DNA of 64,000 nucleotides from Prochlorococcus sp. AG-436-J02 (GCA_003212625.1 QCPI01000001.1:1-64000); one strand, 5' to 3'. Numbered from the stretch's first letter, positions 18,401 through 38,666 are shown. The notes: generated by a model from the letters alone, not told the origin. Made by a program: numbers and translations.

Positions 18401-19006
18401 TTGGTTTTTTGGATTTTTTGCTGATTCAGAAGTTTTTGTTTGATTGTTGAATTTGGAATCTTTTTTTTGCTCAATATGTGGTATTTCCCTTTCTGTTTTG
18501 GGTAAAAGCTTAGAAATGCTTGGCTTTACTTCTTTTCTTGGCTTTGGAGGTAATGGTTTGTTTGGTTTAGATGGAGCAGTTATTTGTTTTTGTTCAGGAG
18601 GCTTATTTTTTAAAAGTTTTTGGTTGTTAGAAATAATCGATTCTGTGGATTTATCTAAAGTTTGATTTGGTTTTAAAGGGATATTTAAATTTGCTGGTGA
18701 ATGCGATGATTGAGTAGGAGCCTTTTGTTTCAGTTCAGACTTATTATTTTTGTGTGTTTTAGGAAGACTTTTTTTAAGAGAAAGAATTTCTTTATCTAAT
18801 TTCTTATAGGGCTTATTGCTAGGCTTGATAGTATTAGTTTTCTTTAGAAAATCTTTGATTTGATTTGCCTCAAGACTGCTTATTGAACTGCTATGGCTCT
18901 TGGCTGAAATAGAAAGCTTTCGAGCTGCTTCTAAGACATCTTTATTGTCAAGGCTTAAGTCCTTGGACAATTCATAAATTCTGATTTTGCCGCTGCTGCT
19001 GGTCAT
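15485..19006 (-). CDS. infB: translation initiation factor IF-2
   Basis: [35 protein letters not shown]; long low-complexity cyanobacterial N-terminus. Confidence 0.98.
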   Translation of the reverse strand: MTSSSGKIRIYELSKDLSLDNKDVLEAARKLSISAKSHSSSISSLEANQIKDFLKKTNTIKPSNKPYKKLDKEILSLKKSLPKTHKNNKSELKQKAPTQSSHSPANLNIPLKPNQTLDKSTESIISNNQKLLKNKPPEQKQITAPSKPNKPLPPKPRKEVKPSISKLLPKTEREIPHIEQKKDSKFNNQTKTSESAKNPKNQSRPAYRPEPKRPLAPPSRPQLYNQKPKTRINPGEIPQQQDRQGNLERIRNQNKQNPPSRTAPASTKGNNLELVGAPIRREKPIIKPQTNEVRKKPLMPSRPGAPKPPVSSNRQGLSNRPSSNNRVGGGGPSRPGSQNRQGPNRGGVANRPIQGQNRPGVNNRGGVPVRTGSSNRVGGQNRPGGPNRAAGPNRSNNRPGVPSGMRKPVAPSELMQLQKPQARPAAPQRRSDSSTSPKPKRENSTGARPPVNRPAPTAPKKPAHRPGAAAPRRTGRPDWDDSAKLDALRNKSPQKQRQKVHIIGENDDALTAETSGFAGEKQAVVLSASLARPSKPKSGRKNTGKPLTALKKRKKETTRQRQRRRAMELRAAREAKLVRPEMIVVPEDNLTVQELADMLSVESSEIIKSLFFKGITATVTQSLDLATIETVAEEFGVPVLQDDVEEAAKKTVEMIEEGDLKHLIRRPPVVTVMGHVDHGKTSLLDAIRKARVAAGEAGGITQHIGAYQIETEHDGSTKKLTFLDTPGHEAFTAMRARGTRVTDVAILVVAADDGVRPQTLEAISHARAAKVPIVVAINKIDKEGSSPDRVKQELSEHDLLSEEWGGDVVMVPVSAIKNENIDKLLEMVLLVTEVEDLQANPDRLAKGTVIEAHLDKAKGPVATLLVQNGTLKSGDVVAAGPVLGRVRAMVDENGSRIKEAGPSCPVEALGFSEVPTAGDEFEVYPDEKTARSVVGERATDARAVRLAQQMASRRVSLSSISGQASEGELKELNIILKADVQGSLEAILGSLEQLPKDEVQVRVLLSAPGEITETDVDLAAASGAVIVGFNTSMASGAKRAADANGVDVRDYEVIYKLLEDIQLAMEGLLEPEMIEEALGIAEVRAIFSIGKSAVAGCYVTTGKIQRNCRVRVNRGKQIVFEGDLDSLKRNKDDVKDVSTGFECGIGCDRFANWEEGDQIEAFKLVTQRRKLTN

Positions 19007-19066
19007 TAATGTTGTACTTGAACTTTAGATTTGGTTTTTGAGTTAAGTGAGTTCTCTTTCTTAACA

Positions 19067-19342
19067 TCATGCCTCAGTATCTGAATCAATGCAGGTATTA
19101 AGTTGTTTTTGGAGCATATTGAAAAAGCTCGAGTGAATCTCACATCTCAAGGCTTTTTGCAATCGTTTGCGCTTCCAAGCTTCCTCAAAACATGATTCAG
19201 TTGGACAAAGATAGGCTGATCTTCCCATCCCGCTTGAGAGAACTACTCCATTCTGAAAATCTCTAGTAACTTTTAAAAGAAACTTGCGATCAAGAACTTT
19301 TTTGCAAGATACACATCGACGCAGAATGGTTCTTTGACTCAC
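19067..19342 (-). CDS. ylxR: YlxR/DUF448 family protein
   Basis: RRCVSCKKVLDRKFLLKVTR...GRSAYLCP, between nusA and infB. Confidence 0.92.
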   Translation of the reverse strand: MSQRTILRRCVSCKKVLDRKFLLKVTRDFQNGVVLSSGMGRSAYLCPTESCFEEAWKRKRLQKALRCEIHSSFFNMLQKQLNTCIDSDTEA

Positions 19343-20763
19343 CGGGTTCCTTCCTCTTCTGTAATCATTTTATCTTCTTCATTGATAGGCTCTTCGGTTA
19401 TTTCTTCAGTATCAATTTCAGTTTCATCAGCATCGATATTAGATATTGGATCATTTTGGAAGTTCTCTTCATCTTCTGGCAAAGGATAAAGCTCTCTTAA
19501 ACGTGCATCCTCTTCAGCTCTTGCTGCCTGTTCTGCTTCTAATCGCTGCTCAGCTTCTCTCTGTAAAGACTCTTCTTCTTCCCTTTGAGAGATTAATTCT
19601 GCTACTTCAGAATCTTCAGTAGCTTGATCATATTCTTGTGAATTTTTGATATCGATTTTCCATCCTGTAAGCCTTGCAGCAAGTCTTACATTTTGCCCTT
19701 CTCTACCAATGGCAAGACTTAGTTGATCTGGAGGTACTAATACATGAGCATGTTGGCCCTCAGGATCTACAAGCCTAACCACTTCAACTCTTGCAGGACT
19801 TAATGAATTGCAAATGTATTGAACAGGGTCAGTAGAAAAACGAATGACATCTATTTTTTCTCCGCGAAGTTCATTCACTACCTGTTGAATTCGAGCTCCT
19901 CTTGCACCAATGCATGCTCCAACTGGGTCCACTTCTCTTTCAATACTATCAACAGCTACTTTTGTTCTAGGACCTACTGCTCTTGAAGGAGGATTTGCTT
20001 CACGAGCGACAGCAACAATACGTACGGATCCTTCTTGTATTTCAGGAACTTCATTTTCGAATAAATAAACCACCAATCCAGCATTTGACCTGCTTACAAA
20101 AAGTTGAGGCCCTCGCCTAGGAATTTCACTAACTTCTTTAAGGAATACTTTAAATGTTGCATTTGCTCGATAATTGTCATTTGGTAATTGATCTCTTCTT
20201 GGAAGCTCTGCTTCGACCTCTGGTCTTCCTAGACCTGAACTTACTGCCATAATTACAGATTGCCTTTCAAATCTAATTACTCTGGCTGTTAGGACGGGGT
20301 CTTCTAAGTCAGCAAATTCCTCTTGAATCATTCTTCTTTGTTGATCTCTCAACTTTTGAGCTAGAACTTGCTTAGTTGTAGCTGCAGCCATTCTCCCAAA
20401 ATCTTCTTTTTCTGGAGTCACATCTAATACAACGGTATCTCCAACTTGCGCATCATCAGCAACTTGCCGTACTTCTGAAATTGCTATTTGATGATCTTCA
20501 CTTTCAACATCATCAACTATTATTTTACTTGCCAAAACTCTGTAGCCTTCCTCTTCTAAATCCAAACCAACATCAAAGTTACTAAAATAATCATCTTCAA
20601 AAGGATCTTCGCTTATGCCTAAGTAAAGAGTTTTTCGATATCTTTCATAACCTTTTAGAAGTGCTTCTCTTAAAGCAGCTTCGACAACTTGTGATGGAAG
20701 TTTTTTTTCCTCACTGATGTCTTCAATTAAGTTATTTAAACCTGGGAGTAGAACAAGAGCCAT
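19339..20763 (-). CDS. nusA: transcription termination/antitermination factor NusA
   Basis: S1/KH domains: GPRTKVAVDSIEREVDPVGACIGARGARIQ, LAIGREGQNVRLAARLTGWKIDI. Confidence 0.97.
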   Translation of the reverse strand: MALVLLPGLNNLIEDISEEKKLPSQVVEAALREALLKGYERYRKTLYLGISEDPFEDDYFSNFDVGLDLEEEGYRVLASKIIVDDVESEDHQIAISEVRQVADDAQVGDTVVLDVTPEKEDFGRMAAATTKQVLAQKLRDQQRRMIQEEFADLEDPVLTARVIRFERQSVIMAVSSGLGRPEVEAELPRRDQLPNDNYRANATFKVFLKEVSEIPRRGPQLFVSRSNAGLVVYLFENEVPEIQEGSVRIVAVAREANPPSRAVGPRTKVAVDSIEREVDPVGACIGARGARIQQVVNELRGEKIDVIRFSTDPVQYICNSLSPARVEVVRLVDPEGQHAHVLVPPDQLSLAIGREGQNVRLAARLTGWKIDIKNSQEYDQATEDSEVAELISQREEEESLQREAEQRLEAEQAARAEEDARLRELYPLPEDEENFQNDPISNIDADETEIDTEEITEEPINEEDKMITEEEGTR

Positions 20764-20818
20764 CGATGATGGGATATAAGGATGAGAATGATTGGGTTAG
20801 ATAGTTAATATCTAGATC

Positions 20819-21370
20819 TTAACCAGAAGGTGTTGTAAGACGGACTTGAATAACGTCTTCGACTGGGATTCGTTGAATTTTCCCCTTGTGATTTATTTGT
20901 AGATCATTATCTGACCTTTTTAGTAGTAAACCATTTGTTTGTTGTTCAATTTTTTTTAAATCCTGATAAGTAACTTCAATTGGAAAACCTTTGAAAATTT
21001 GAAAATCTTTTTTTTCAGATAAGATTTCACCAACTCCTTCGCTACTTATTTCTAGAGTAAAAGGCTGATCAAGGATAGATGAATTTTGAATAGCTTCATC
21101 TATATATTTACTTAGATTAGAGCAGTCATCAATAGTGACTTTCTTACTAGCATTTTTGTGTCGAATATTAACTTGAATTGATAAGGGATTTAAATGAGTG
21201 AGCATCTTGAAATCGGTTACATCAAAGCCATTATTGGTTGCTGACTTTGTTGTAAGAACTTTCAATTCTGAAACGGTTTGATTAAACAAAAGGTAGTGTC
21301 GAAGTCGGGCATTCAGCCCGAGCGGTTTCAGATTTGACCTGCCTCTATTTAAAGAGGTACCGTCAGGCAA
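20819..21370 (-). CDS. rimP: ribosome maturation factor RimP
   Basis: LEISSEGVGEILSEKKDFQIFKGFPIEV; upstream of nusA. Confidence 0.9.
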   Translation of the reverse strand: MPDGTSLNRGRSNLKPLGLNARLRHYLLFNQTVSELKVLTTKSATNNGFDVTDFKMLTHLNPLSIQVNIRHKNASKKVTIDDCSNLSKYIDEAIQNSSILDQPFTLEISSEGVGEILSEKKDFQIFKGFPIEVTYQDLKKIEQQTNGLLLKRSDNDLQINHKGKIQRIPVEDVIQVRLTTPSG

Positions 21371-21374
21371 TTAA

Positions 21375-22616
<1,242 letters not shown>

Positions 22617-22652
22617 AAATCTTGCTACTCTCACTCGAAAACTGACGATTAA

Positions 22653-23363
22653 ATGAATCTCCAAACTCAAATGAAACAAGCAGTGGCTAAAGCCGCTGTA
22701 GATCAAATCGAAAACGGGATGATTCTTGGTCTTGGCTCTGGATCAACAGCAGCTTTGATGATTGAGGCCCTTGCTCTGAAAATCAAATCAGGTGAACTTA
22801 AAGATATTCTTGGAGTAACTACATCTTTTCAAGGAGAAGTTCTTGCTAGCCAATTAGGCATACCTCTTAAATCCCTTTCTTCTGTTTCAAAAATTGATTT
22901 AGCTATTGATGGTGCAGATGAAGTTGATCCGAATTTTCAACTTATTAAAGGTGGAGGAGCCTGCCATGTTCAGGAAAAACTTGTTGCTGCTTTGGCTAAG
23001 AAATTTATAGTTGTTGTGGATTCATCAAAACTTGTCAAAAAATTAAATCTCGATTTCAAATTGCCGGTAGAGGTTCTTCCATCTGCTTGGAAACAAGTCC
23101 AGAAAACATTAGAGGAATTTGGAGGAGTAGGGGATCTGAGGATGGCCCAGAAAAAAGCTGGACCTATCGTTACTGATCAAGGGAATTTGATATTAGATTT
23201 AACTTTTAAAAATGGTATTGATCAACCCGCTTTATTGGAGAGTCAAATTAACAACATTCCAGGTGTTCTTGAAAATGGACTTTTTATAAATCTTACGGAT
23301 GAGGTTTTAGTTGGGCAATTAGAAGATGAAGTGGTTGGTGTTAAATCTCTTAATAAGATTTAG
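22653..23363 (+). CDS. rpiA: ribose-5-phosphate isomerase A
   Basis: [35 protein letters not shown]. Confidence 0.97.
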   Translation: MNLQTQMKQAVAKAAVDQIENGMILGLGSGSTAALMIEALALKIKSGELKDILGVTTSFQGEVLASQLGIPLKSLSSVSKIDLAIDGADEVDPNFQLIKGGGACHVQEKLVAALAKKFIVVVDSSKLVKKLNLDFKLPVEVLPSAWKQVQKTLEEFGGVGDLRMAQKKAGPIVTDQGNLILDLTFKNGIDQPALLESQINNIPGVLENGLFINLTDEVLVGQLEDEVVGVKSLNKI

Positions 23364-24699
23364 AATCTCTTTTCCTAATTGATTCTGCGTGACTATACAA
23401 CCCCTCGCTGTTTGCTAGTTCTATGACAGCCTTTTTAGTTTCATTAAAAGCTTCTTTTGAAAAATCTATAAGAGAAGTATTTTTCATAAATGTTTCTACT
23501 CCAAGAGCCCCTGCGAATCTCGCAGTACCTGAAGTAGGCAGTGTATGATTTGGTCCTCCTAGATAGTCTCCAATAGCTTCCGGACTCCATGATCCCATAA
23601 ATATTGCCCCAGCATTTTTGATGGTTTTTGCTAATTCTTGGGGGTCTTCTACAAGTAATTCAAGATGCTCTGGAGCAAAAATATCACTTAATTTAACGCA
23701 AGTTTCTAAATTATCACAAATAACTATCAAACCCCAATCCATAATTGATCTTCTACATATTTCAAATCTTGGATGATCAATTAATTGATGTTCAAGTTCT
23801 TTGGGCAATCTTTCTGCTAATTGTTTATTCGTAGTGATTAGAATTGCGGAAGCAAGTGGATCATGTTCTGATTGAGCTAGCATGTCTGATGCAACGTGTT
23901 CTAATTTTGCTGATTGATCAGCAATAATTAAAATTTCACTTGGACCGGCTAAAGAATCAATTCCTACTTTTCCATACACATATTTCTTTGCCAAGGTGAC
24001 ATATATATTCCCTGGTCCAGTTATTACATCTACTTTTGGAATTGATTCAGTTCCATTAGCCATTGCGCCAATGGCTTGTGCTCCTCCAATTCGAAAAACT
24101 TTATTTATACCTGTAATATGTGCTGCAGCTAAAACGGTTTGGTTTATCTCCCCTTTAGAGTTCGCTGGAGAGACCATGATCGTTTGATCTACTCCTGCAA
24201 CATATGCTGGAATAGCATTCATGAGAACAGTACTTGGGTAAGCGGCTCTTCCGCCAGGTATATATATACCTGCCTTTTCAACTGGACTCCATCTCCTTCC
24301 TAATAATTCTCCATGAGTTCCATTATAAGTAATGTCTTTTGGTAATTGAAAACTATGAAATTTTTCAATTCTTTTTTTTGCTAATAAAAGAGAATCTTGT
24401 AAAGTCTTAGGAGTCTTTTCCCAGGCTTTAATTATTAAATCTGGTGGAACTTCTAATGGTTCTGCAAGAAATCCATCAAAGCGTTCGGTGTATTCTTTAA
24501 GAGCTTCGTCACCCCTTTCGCTTACGTTTGTAAGAATATCCTGGACAACTTTTATGGCTTTATCTTGTACCGATCCCGACGTCCTATCTGTGATTTTCTG
24601 AAGTTCAATCTGAGCCTGAACAATATTTTCAGCTATTTTGATAAAGGGTTGATTTGAAAAGGTTTTTTCAACCTTGCCTTTATTAATTATTTGCGTCAT
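23350..24699 (-). CDS. hisD: histidinol dehydrogenase
   Basis: [52 protein letters not shown]. Confidence 0.98.
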   Translation of the reverse strand: MTQIINKGKVEKTFSNQPFIKIAENIVQAQIELQKITDRTSGSVQDKAIKVVQDILTNVSERGDEALKEYTERFDGFLAEPLEVPPDLIIKAWEKTPKTLQDSLLLAKKRIEKFHSFQLPKDITYNGTHGELLGRRWSPVEKAGIYIPGGRAAYPSTVLMNAIPAYVAGVDQTIMVSPANSKGEINQTVLAAAHITGINKVFRIGGAQAIGAMANGTESIPKVDVITGPGNIYVTLAKKYVYGKVGIDSLAGPSEILIIADQSAKLEHVASDMLAQSEHDPLASAILITTNKQLAERLPKELEHQLIDHPRFEICRRSIMDWGLIVICDNLETCVKLSDIFAPEHLELLVEDPQELAKTIKNAGAIFMGSWSPEAIGDYLGGPNHTLPTSGTARFAGALGVETFMKNTSLIDFSKEAFNETKKAVIELANSEGLYSHAESIRKRDSKSY

Positions 24700-24816
24700 G
24701 AACTTTTGGTTATTGGTTCAATTTGATTATCTTATGCCTTAATTTTGATTTATGTAGATCTTCTTCATGGTCTTGAGGTAGTGTGGATTAATATCAGATT
24801 AAAACATTAAGCCTAA

Positions 24817-25113
<297 letters not shown>

Positions 25114-25162
25114 GAATAAATAATTTAGGATTTAATATTGAAAAAACAATTTATTTTAAATT

Positions 25163-25954
25163 TTGAGTGATTCCAAAAGTTCAATAATTGATAGTCACTG
25201 CCATATTGTGTTCTCTAACTTTAATGAAGATAGAGATGAAGTTGCAGAAAGGTGGAGGACTCAGGGGGTTAAAGCTTTATTACACGCTTGTGTAGAACCG
25301 TCTGAAATACCTGCAATAAAGTTAATGGCTGATCAATTTCAGGAGATGAGGTATTCAGTTGGAGTGCATCCATTGGATGTACATCATTGGAAGCCTGGAA
25401 CTAAAAATATTTTAAAAAAAGCAGCTCAGGATGACAGCCGAGTTGTTGCGATAGGAGAATTAGGACTGGATCTTTTTAAAGCAGATAACTTGAGTGAGCA
25501 GCTATCAATATTAATTCCGCAATTGAACCTTGCTTTTGAATTGAATTTACCAGTCATTGTTCATTGTAGAGATGCTGCAACAGAAATGCTAGAAGTTTTT
25601 TCTCAGCTTTCTCAAGATAGTTCCTGCCCTAAAGGGGTTATGCATTGTTGGAGTGGAAATGTCAAACAGATGAGAGAGTTCCTTTCTCTTGGTTTTCATA
25701 TAAGCTTTAGCGGTAATGTGACTTTCAAAAATGCTATTGATATTCATGAATGTGCTAAAGAAGTCCCTTCCAGTAGATTTCTAGTTGAAACTGATAGTCC
25801 CTTCTTATCTCCCGTTCCTCATCGAGGAAAGAGGAATGAACCATCTTTTGTAAAGCATGTAGTAGAAAAAATTTCAGACCTTAGAGGTGAAAGTTTTTCT
25901 GAAATTGCAGAAAAAACCACTCAGAATGCAAGAGAATTGTTTGGGTTGCCTTAA
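25163..25954 (+). CDS. TatD-family metal-dependent deoxyribonuclease
   Basis: DSHCHI, VGVHP, GELGLD, HCRDA, ETDSPFLSP motifs. Confidence 0.95.
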   Translation: MSDSKSSIIDSHCHIVFSNFNEDRDEVAERWRTQGVKALLHACVEPSEIPAIKLMADQFQEMRYSVGVHPLDVHHWKPGTKNILKKAAQDDSRVVAIGELGLDLFKADNLSEQLSILIPQLNLAFELNLPVIVHCRDAATEMLEVFSQLSQDSSCPKGVMHCWSGNVKQMREFLSLGFHISFSGNVTFKNAIDIHECAKEVPSSRFLVETDSPFLSPVPHRGKRNEPSFVKHVVEKISDLRGESFSEIAEKTTQNARELFGLP

Positions 25955-26207
25955 ATATCATCATTTACGCTAGTTAATTATCTGATTTAAGTGTAGAGTT
26001 ATTTATTGTCTTGATTAGCGTGTTATCAGCGCTTAACCCTTTAGGGTTCTATCTTTTAGTCAGTGTGTTCGTTGATTAAGTAAATTCATTTTCAGATCTC
26101 AGTCTTCTAGGAGATTGTTTTTGTGTTTTTTCTTATGAAAGATCATTTTTGACTTAATTAAGGACAAGACATCAACCCGTCCTCTACATATAAACGCAGG
26201 TTCTCGA

Positions 26208-29200
26208 ATGAGCAGAAGCGCAATTCAGGTAGCCAAAGCAGCTACATATCTGCCTGATTTGGTTGAGGTGCAAAGATCAAGCTTTAAGTGGTTTTTGGAT
26301 AAAGGCTTGATAGAAGAATTAGACAACTTTTCTCCTATTACTGACTATACGGGTAAGCTTGAATTGCATTTTATTGGCGCAGAATATAGGCTTAAGCGTC
26401 CTCGGCATGATGTAGAAGAAGCAAAAAGAAGAGATGCAACTTTTGCTTCTCAGATGTATGTAACCTGTCGTTTAGTTAATAAAGAAACAGGAGAGATTAA
26501 AGAACAAGAAGTTTTTATAGGTGAATTACCTTTAATGACGGAACGAGGAACTTTTATAATAAATGGTGCTGAAAGAGTAATAGTTAACCAGATTGTTCGA
26601 AGTCCTGGAGTTTATTTCAAAGATGAACAAGATAAAAATGGAAGAAGAACTTATAATGCAAGTGTTATTCCTAATCGTGGTGCCTGGTTAAAGTTTGAAA
26701 CTGATAAGAATGATTTGTTGCATGTTCGTGTAGATAAAACAAGAAAAATCAATGCGCATGTCCTAATGAGAGCAATGGGTTTATCCGATAATGATGTGAT
26801 AGATAAATTACGACATCCTGAGTTTTACCAAAAGTCAATTGAGGCCGCAAATGAAGAAGGCATAAGTTCAGAAGATCAGGCTTTGCTAGAGCTGTATAAG
26901 AAGTTAAGACCAGGTGAGCCTCCATCAGTTAGTGGTGGCCAACAGCTACTGCAAACAAGATTTTTTGATCCAAAGCGTTATGACTTAGGAAGAGTTGGTA
27001 GATATAAAATAAATAAAAAATTACGCCTAACTATACCGGACAATTTAAGGACACTTACAAATGAAGATGTTCTTTCTACTTTAGATTATTTAATTAATTT
27101 AGAATTAGATGTAGGTGGAGCAACTTTGGATGATATTGATCATCTAGGAAATAGGCGAGTTAGGTCTGTTGGAGAGCTTTTACAAAATCAAGTACGAGTT
27201 GGTTTAAATAGACTTGAGCGGATAATTAAAGAGAGGATGACAGTTGGGGAAACTGACTCTCTTACTCCAGCGCAATTGGTTAATCCAAAACCTTTAGTTG
27301 CGGCAATAAAAGAATTTTTTGGTTCTAGTCAATTAAGTCAATTTATGGATCAAACCAATCCATTAGCTGAATTGACTCATAAAAGACGTATCTCTGCTTT
27401 GGGGCCAGGAGGATTAACTCGTGAAAGAGCTGGTTTTGCAGTGAGGGATATTCATCCGTCTCATTATGGAAGACTTTGTCCAATCGAAACTCCTGAAGGG
27501 CCAAATGCAGGTCTTATTAATTCATTAGCAACTCACGCACGAGTTAATGAATATGGTTTTATTGAAACACCATTTTGGAAGGTGGAGAATGGGAGATTGA
27601 TAAAAGAGGGAGATCCTATTTATTTGTCTGCGGATCTAGAAGATGAGTGCAGGGTTGCCCCAGGTGATGTAGCTACAGATGAAGAAGGAAAAATTTTAAC
27701 AGAGCTTGTTCCTGTTAGGTATCGACAAGATTTTGAAACGGTTTCTCCTGAGCAAGTTGATTATGTACAACTATCACCTGTGCAGGTTATTTCAGTAGCG
27801 GCATCTTTAATTCCATTTTTAGAACATGATGATGCTAATAGGGCTTTGATGGGTTCAAATATGCAAAGACAAGCAGTTCCTCTTTTGCGTCCCGAAAGAC
27901 CTTTAGTTGGAACAGGTTTAGAAACTCAAGTTGCTAGAGATTCAGGCATGGTTCCAATTTCAAAAGTCAACGGAACGGTAACTTATGTTGATGCGAATGC
28001 AATTGTCGTTACTGATGATGAAGGGAATGACCATACTCATTACTTGCAAAAATATCAGAGATCTAATCAAGATACCTGTTTAAATCATAGGCCTATAGTT
28101 TTTAATGGTGATTCAGTTATAGTTGGCCAAGTTTTAGCTGATGGATCGGCTTGTGAAGGAGGAGAGATAGCCCTTGGTCAAAATGTTTTAATTGCGTACA
28201 TGCCATGGGAGGGATACAACTATGAAGATGCAATTTTAGTTAGCGAAAGGTTGGTTAAAGATGATCTATATACTTCTGTCCACATAGAAAAATATGAAAT
28301 AGAAGCTCGTCAAACAAAATTAGGCCCTGAAGAAATAACAAGAGAAATACCAAATGTTTCAGAAGAAAGTCTTGGTAATTTGGATGAAATGGGAATTATT
28401 CGAATAGGAGCTTTTGTTGAAAGTGGAGATATTCTTGTTGGGAAAGTAACTCCTAAAGGGGAATCTGATCAACCACCAGAGGAAAAACTTTTAAGAGCTA
28501 TTTTTGGAGAAAAAGCAAGAGATGTAAGAGATAACTCTCTTCGAGTTCCTTCAACTGAGAGAGGAAGGGTAGTGGATGTGAGAATTTATACAAGAGAACA
28601 AGGTGATGAGTTACCTCCTGGAGCAAATATGGTTGTCCGAGTCTATGTCGCACAACGCAGAAAGATTCAAGTTGGCGATAAAATGGCTGGAAGGCATGGA
28701 AACAAAGGGATCATTAGTCGAATACTTCCTAGAGAAGATATGCCTTATCTGCCGGATGGTACACCTGTAGATATATGCCTCAATCCACTTGGTGTTCCAA
28801 GTCGAATGAATGTAGGGCAAGTCTTTGAGCTCCTTATGGGTTGGGCTGCTTCAAACTTGGATTGTAGGGTTAAAATCGTACCTTTTGATGAGATGTATGG
28901 ACCAGAGATGTCTAATCAGACTGTTCAATCTTATTTAAAAGAAGCGGCAAAGCAGCCAGGTAAGTCATGGGTCTACAACCCTGAGGACCCTGGGAAGTTG
29001 CTTCTTACGGATGGCCGTACTGGTGAGCCTTTTGATCAACCAGTCGCTGTTGGCTATGCCCATTTCTTAAAACTTGTACATCTAGTTGACGACAAAATTC
29101 ATGCTCGTTCGACAGGCCCATATTCATTGGTCACTCAACAACCTCTTGGCGGAAAGGCCCAGCAAGGTGGGCAGAGATTGGGAGAAATGGAAGTATGGGC

Positions 29201-29495
29201 ACTCGAAGCTTACGGGGCTGCATATACGTTGCAAGAACTTTTAACTGTGAAGTCCGATGATATGCAAGGTCGTAATGAAGCATTGAATTCTATTGTCAAA
29301 GGTAAACCAATTCCAAGACCGGGTACTCCAGAATCTTTCAAAGTTCTAATGAGAGAACTTCAGTCATTGGGATTAGATATTGGAGTTTATACAGATGATG
29401 GAAAAGAAGTTGATCTCATGCAAGATGTGAATCCACGTAGAAGCACACCAAGTAGACCTACCTATGAATCATTGGGTAGAGAGTACGAGGAGTAA
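26208..29495 (+). CDS. rpoB: RNA polymerase subunit beta
   Basis: Highly conserved RpoB sequence ([32 protein letters not shown]). Confidence 0.99.
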   Translation: MSRSAIQVAKAATYLPDLVEVQRSSFKWFLDKGLIEELDNFSPITDYTGKLELHFIGAEYRLKRPRHDVEEAKRRDATFASQMYVTCRLVNKETGEIKEQEVFIGELPLMTERGTFIINGAERVIVNQIVRSPGVYFKDEQDKNGRRTYNASVIPNRGAWLKFETDKNDLLHVRVDKTRKINAHVLMRAMGLSDNDVIDKLRHPEFYQKSIEAANEEGISSEDQALLELYKKLRPGEPPSVSGGQQLLQTRFFDPKRYDLGRVGRYKINKKLRLTIPDNLRTLTNEDVLSTLDYLINLELDVGGATLDDIDHLGNRRVRSVGELLQNQVRVGLNRLERIIKERMTVGETDSLTPAQLVNPKPLVAAIKEFFGSSQLSQFMDQTNPLAELTHKRRISALGPGGLTRERAGFAVRDIHPSHYGRLCPIETPEGPNAGLINSLATHARVNEYGFIETPFWKVENGRLIKEGDPIYLSADLEDECRVAPGDVATDEEGKILTELVPVRYRQDFETVSPEQVDYVQLSPVQVISVAASLIPFLEHDDANRALMGSNMQRQAVPLLRPERPLVGTGLETQVARDSGMVPISKVNGTVTYVDANAIVVTDDEGNDHTHYLQKYQRSNQDTCLNHRPIVFNGDSVIVGQVLADGSACEGGEIALGQNVLIAYMPWEGYNYEDAILVSERLVKDDLYTSVHIEKYEIEARQTKLGPEEITREIPNVSEESLGNLDEMGIIRIGAFVESGDILVGKVTPKGESDQPPEEKLLRAIFGEKARDVRDNSLRVPSTERGRVVDVRIYTREQGDELPPGANMVVRVYVAQRRKIQVGDKMAGRHGNKGIISRILPREDMPYLPDGTPVDICLNPLGVPSRMNVGQVFELLMGWAASNLDCRVKIVPFDEMYGPEMSNQTVQSYLKEAAKQPGKSWVYNPEDPGKLLLTDGRTGEPFDQPVAVGYAHFLKLVHLVDDKIHARSTGPYSLVTQQPLGGKAQQGGQRLGEMEVWALEAYGAAYTLQELLTVKSDDMQGRNEALNSIVKGKPIPRPGTPESFKVLMRELQSLGLDIGVYTDDGKEVDLMQDVNPRRSTPSRPTYESLGREYEE

Positions 29496-29536
29496 TCGAC
29501 TCTATCGGAACAATCATTTAAACACCTAAATTTCTC

Positions 29537-31444
29537 ATGACTAATAGCAATCTCCGTACAGAAAATCATTTTGATTACGTCAAAATTAAGTTAGCTTCTC
29601 CTGAAAGAATAATGGAATGGGGGCAAAGAACTTTACCAAATGGCCAGGTTGTAGGTGAAGTTACGAAGCCTGAAACAATAAATTATCGAACGCTGAAGCC
29701 TGAGATGGACGGATTATTTTGTGAAAAGATTTTTGGTCCATCCAAAGATTGGGAATGTCATTGTGGAAAATATAAAAGGGTTAGACACCGTGGAATTGTT
29801 TGCGAGAGATGCGGTGTTGAAGTAACCGAAAGTCGTGTTAGAAGACATAGAATGGGATTTATCAAACTAGCTGCTCCGGTTTCGCACGTTTGGTATTTAA
29901 AAGGCATTCCTAGCTACGTAGCTATTTTATTAGATATGCCTTTAAGAGATGTCGAGCAGATTGTTTATTTTAATTGTTATGTTGTTTTAGATGTAGGAGA
30001 TAGTAAGGACCTTAAATATAAACAGCTATTAACTGAAGATGAATGGCTTGAAATTGAAGACGAAATTTATGCAGAGGATTCAACTATAGAGAATGAACCC
30101 ATTGTTGGGATAGGTGCAGAGGCATTAAAACAATTACTTGAAGATTTAAATCTAAAAGAGGTTGCAGAGCAATTGCGAGAAGAAATTGCAACAAGCAAAG
30201 GTCAGAAAAGGGCTAAGCTTATTAAAAGACTAAGGGTGATAGATAATTTTATTGCTACCAGTGCAAGTCCAGAATGGATGGTCTTAGATGCGATACCTGT
30301 AATACCTCCTGATTTAAGACCTATGGTTCAATTAGATGGGGGGAGATTTGCGACTTCAGATTTAAATGACTTGTATAGAAGAGTAATTAATAGGAATAAC
30401 CGGCTTGCTCGTCTCCAAGAGATTTTGGCTCCAGAGATAATCGTTAGGAATGAAAAAAGGATGTTACAAGAGGCTGTAGATGCATTAATTGATAACGGTA
30501 GAAGAGGGAGAACGGTTGTTGGTGCAAATAATCGTCCTTTGAAATCACTAAGCGATATTATTGAGGGTAAGCAAGGTAGATTCCGACAGAACCTTCTCGG
30601 AAAAAGAGTTGATTATTCTGGTCGTTCAGTAATAGTAGTTGGCCCTAAATTAAAAATGCATCAATGTGGATTGCCAAAAGAAATGGCAATCGAACTTTTT
30701 CAACCTTTTGTAATTCACAGATTAATTCGTCAGAATATTGTTAATAACATCAAAGCGGCAAAGAAATTGATTCAGAAAGCTGATGATGAGGTAATGCAGG
30801 TCTTACAGGAAGTCATAGATGGTCACCCAATTCTTCTAAACCGTGCCCCTACTTTACACCGATTAGGTATTCAAGCATTTGAGCCTAAATTAGTTGCTGG
30901 TAGAGCCATACAGCTACATCCATTAGTATGCCCAGCTTTTAATGCCGATTTTGATGGGGATCAAATGGCCGTTCATGTCCCATTAGCAATTGAGGCGCAG
31001 ACAGAAGCAAGAATGTTGATGCTAGCGAGTAACAATATTCTTTCCCCTGCAACTGGGGATCCAATTGTGACTCCATCTCAAGATATGGTTTTAGGTTCCT
31101 ATTACCTTACTGCGATTCAGCCTCAAGCTAGTCAACCTAAATTTGGAGATTATGCACAAACATATGCATCACTTGAAGACGTAATACAAGCTCTTGAAGA
31201 TAAAAGAATAGATCTACATGATTGGGTATGGGTTAGATTCTCTGGTGAAGTTGAGGATGACGATGAGCTTCAGAAACCTCGTAAGTCGGAGACTTTGCAA
31301 GATGGAACGCGTATTGAAGAATGGACATATCGACGAGATCGCTTTGATGAAGATGGAGGTTTAATTAGCCGTTATATATTGACTACTGTTGGTCGTGTCG
31401 TAATGAATCATACGATTATAGATGCTGTAGCAGCGACTTCATAA
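29537..31444 (+). CDS. rpoC1: RNA polymerase subunit gamma (cyanobacterial RpoC1)
   Basis: [12 protein letters not shown] and CERCGVEVT motifs. Confidence 0.99.
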   Translation: MTNSNLRTENHFDYVKIKLASPERIMEWGQRTLPNGQVVGEVTKPETINYRTLKPEMDGLFCEKIFGPSKDWECHCGKYKRVRHRGIVCERCGVEVTESRVRRHRMGFIKLAAPVSHVWYLKGIPSYVAILLDMPLRDVEQIVYFNCYVVLDVGDSKDLKYKQLLTEDEWLEIEDEIYAEDSTIENEPIVGIGAEALKQLLEDLNLKEVAEQLREEIATSKGQKRAKLIKRLRVIDNFIATSASPEWMVLDAIPVIPPDLRPMVQLDGGRFATSDLNDLYRRVINRNNRLARLQEILAPEIIVRNEKRMLQEAVDALIDNGRRGRTVVGANNRPLKSLSDIIEGKQGRFRQNLLGKRVDYSGRSVIVVGPKLKMHQCGLPKEMAIELFQPFVIHRLIRQNIVNNIKAAKKLIQKADDEVMQVLQEVIDGHPILLNRAPTLHRLGIQAFEPKLVAGRAIQLHPLVCPAFNADFDGDQMAVHVPLAIEAQTEARMLMLASNNILSPATGDPIVTPSQDMVLGSYYLTAIQPQASQPKFGDYAQTYASLEDVIQALEDKRIDLHDWVWVRFSGEVEDDDELQKPRKSETLQDGTRIEEWTYRRDRFDEDGGLISRYILTTVGRVVMNHTIIDAVAATS

Positions 31445-35596
<4,152 letters not shown>

Positions 35597-35655
35597 AAAT
35601 TTTCGACAATACTTTTCTAAATTTTCTAACATTTATTTATTTACTTAACAGTTGA

Positions 35656-36887
<1,232 letters not shown>

Positions 36888-36914
36888 GTAAGTAAAAATC
36901 AAGTGTGAGTTCTT

Positions 36915-38666
36915 ATGGCATTTGTTGATTGGTTAATTTTAGGTATTTATTTAATGCTTTCCTTGGTATTGGGAATTTATATTTCATTAAAGAATCATAA
37001 TGAAGCAGATTACTTTGTTGCTGGTCGTCGTCTAAATGGTTTGCTTGCAGGTATGTCGATGGCTGCAACAACATTCTCAATTGATACACCTCTCTATGTC
37101 GCTGGTATTATTGGGACAAGAGGCTTGGCTGGAAACTGGGAGTGGTGGAGCTTTGGACTTGCCCATGTTGCTATGACAGTTATATTTGCTCCTCTTTGGA
37201 GGCGTAGTGGCGTATTAACTGATGCAGCATTCACTGAATTACGTTATAGTGGAAAACCAGCATCTTACTTAAGAGGTATAAAAGCATTTTTACTTGCTGT
37301 TCCGATTAATTGTATTGGTATTGGTTATGCTTTTTTGGCAATGCGTAAGGTTGCTGAATCATTAGGAGTAGTCGATGGACATATCGTTTTGGGGGTGTTT
37401 ACTGACACGATACTTTTAATGCTTTTAGTTGCTTTGTTTTTACTTCTTTACACTGTATTAGGTGGACTTTGGGCAGTAGTGGTTAATGATTTTGTACAAC
37501 TAATATTGGCTCTTGTAGGTGCTTTCGCTGTTTGCTATGTGGCACTCGATGCTTCAGGTGGCATGACAGATTTGTTAGTCAAGCTAGAGGAGTTAGATCG
37601 ACCTGAACTACTCTCTTTATTCCCTTGGGAATTTGATAAAGATGGGTTGAGCTGGCTTGATGCTTCGGGGATAAGCATTACTACTTTTATGGCTTTTATT
37701 TCTTTACAGTGGTGGAGCTTTAGACATAGTGATGGTGGTGGGGAATTTATTCAACGCTTATTGGCTACGAAAGATGAAAAACAAGCAACTTTGGCAGGAA
37801 TAGTTTTCTTAATTGTTAATTATCTTATTCGCAGTTGGCTTTGGATTTTAGTTGGATTGGCTGCTTTAGTTTTGTTACCTTATCAAACAGATTGGGAATT
37901 AAGTTATCCAAAACTCGCTGTTACTTATTTACCACCTGTGGGTCTTGGATTAGTTGTTGTTTCAATGGTCGCTGCATTTATGAGTACCATAAGCACTTCA
38001 ATAAATTGGGGAGCAAGTTATCTATCTCATGATCTTTACAAAAGATTTATAAGGCCATCGGCTGGTGCCCGAGAAATGATTCTTATAGGTCAATTGTCAA
38101 GTATTTTATTGCTTGTAATTGGAGTCATTACAGCTTTCTTTAGCAACAGTATTGGATCAATGTTTAGACTCGTTATTGCGATAGGTACGGGACCAGGTGC
38201 TGTTCTTGTCCTTAGATGGTTTTGGTGGCGAATTAACGCACTAACAGAACTTTCTGCAATGCTCAGTGGTTTTATTATAGGTCTAATTACTTCAGTTTCT
38301 CCCTACTTAAGAATTGATGATTTTGGTAAAAGACTTTTATTTACTACGGCATTTACTGCTGTCATATGGTTGCTTACTTTATTTTTCACTGAACCAGAGT
38401 CAGAAGAAACTCTTAATAAATTTGTTATGGAGGTAAAGCCTCCAGGCCCAGGTTGGGGGAAAATAAGAAAAAAATTAAATTTAGATTCAGCTGACTCTTT
38501 TTTAGTTCTTGGATCTCGTTTTGTTTTAGGTTCAGGAATTCTATATGGGTCTATGCTAAGCATTGGAGCTTTCTTATTACACCAAGAACGCAGCGGTTGG
38601 ATTGCACTTTCCATTGCGGTCTGTTGTGTCTTTTTAATTAAGAAAACAAGATTAATACCTCAATAA
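36915..38666 (+). CDS. sodium:solute symporter family protein
   Basis: Multi-TM; ADYFVAGRRLNGLLAGMSMAATTFSIDTP typical SSS N-terminus. Confidence 0.9.
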   Translation: MAFVDWLILGIYLMLSLVLGIYISLKNHNEADYFVAGRRLNGLLAGMSMAATTFSIDTPLYVAGIIGTRGLAGNWEWWSFGLAHVAMTVIFAPLWRRSGVLTDAAFTELRYSGKPASYLRGIKAFLLAVPINCIGIGYAFLAMRKVAESLGVVDGHIVLGVFTDTILLMLLVALFLLLYTVLGGLWAVVVNDFVQLILALVGAFAVCYVALDASGGMTDLLVKLEELDRPELLSLFPWEFDKDGLSWLDASGISITTFMAFISLQWWSFRHSDGGGEFIQRLLATKDEKQATLAGIVFLIVNYLIRSWLWILVGLAALVLLPYQTDWELSYPKLAVTYLPPVGLGLVVVSMVAAFMSTISTSINWGASYLSHDLYKRFIRPSAGAREMILIGQLSSILLLVIGVITAFFSNSIGSMFRLVIAIGTGPGAVLVLRWFWWRINALTELSAMLSGFIIGLITSVSPYLRIDDFGKRLLFTTAFTAVIWLLTLFFTEPESEETLNKFVMEVKPPGPGWGKIRKKLNLDSADSFLVLGSRFVLGSGILYGSMLSIGAFLLHQERSGWIALSIAVCCVFLIKKTRLIPQ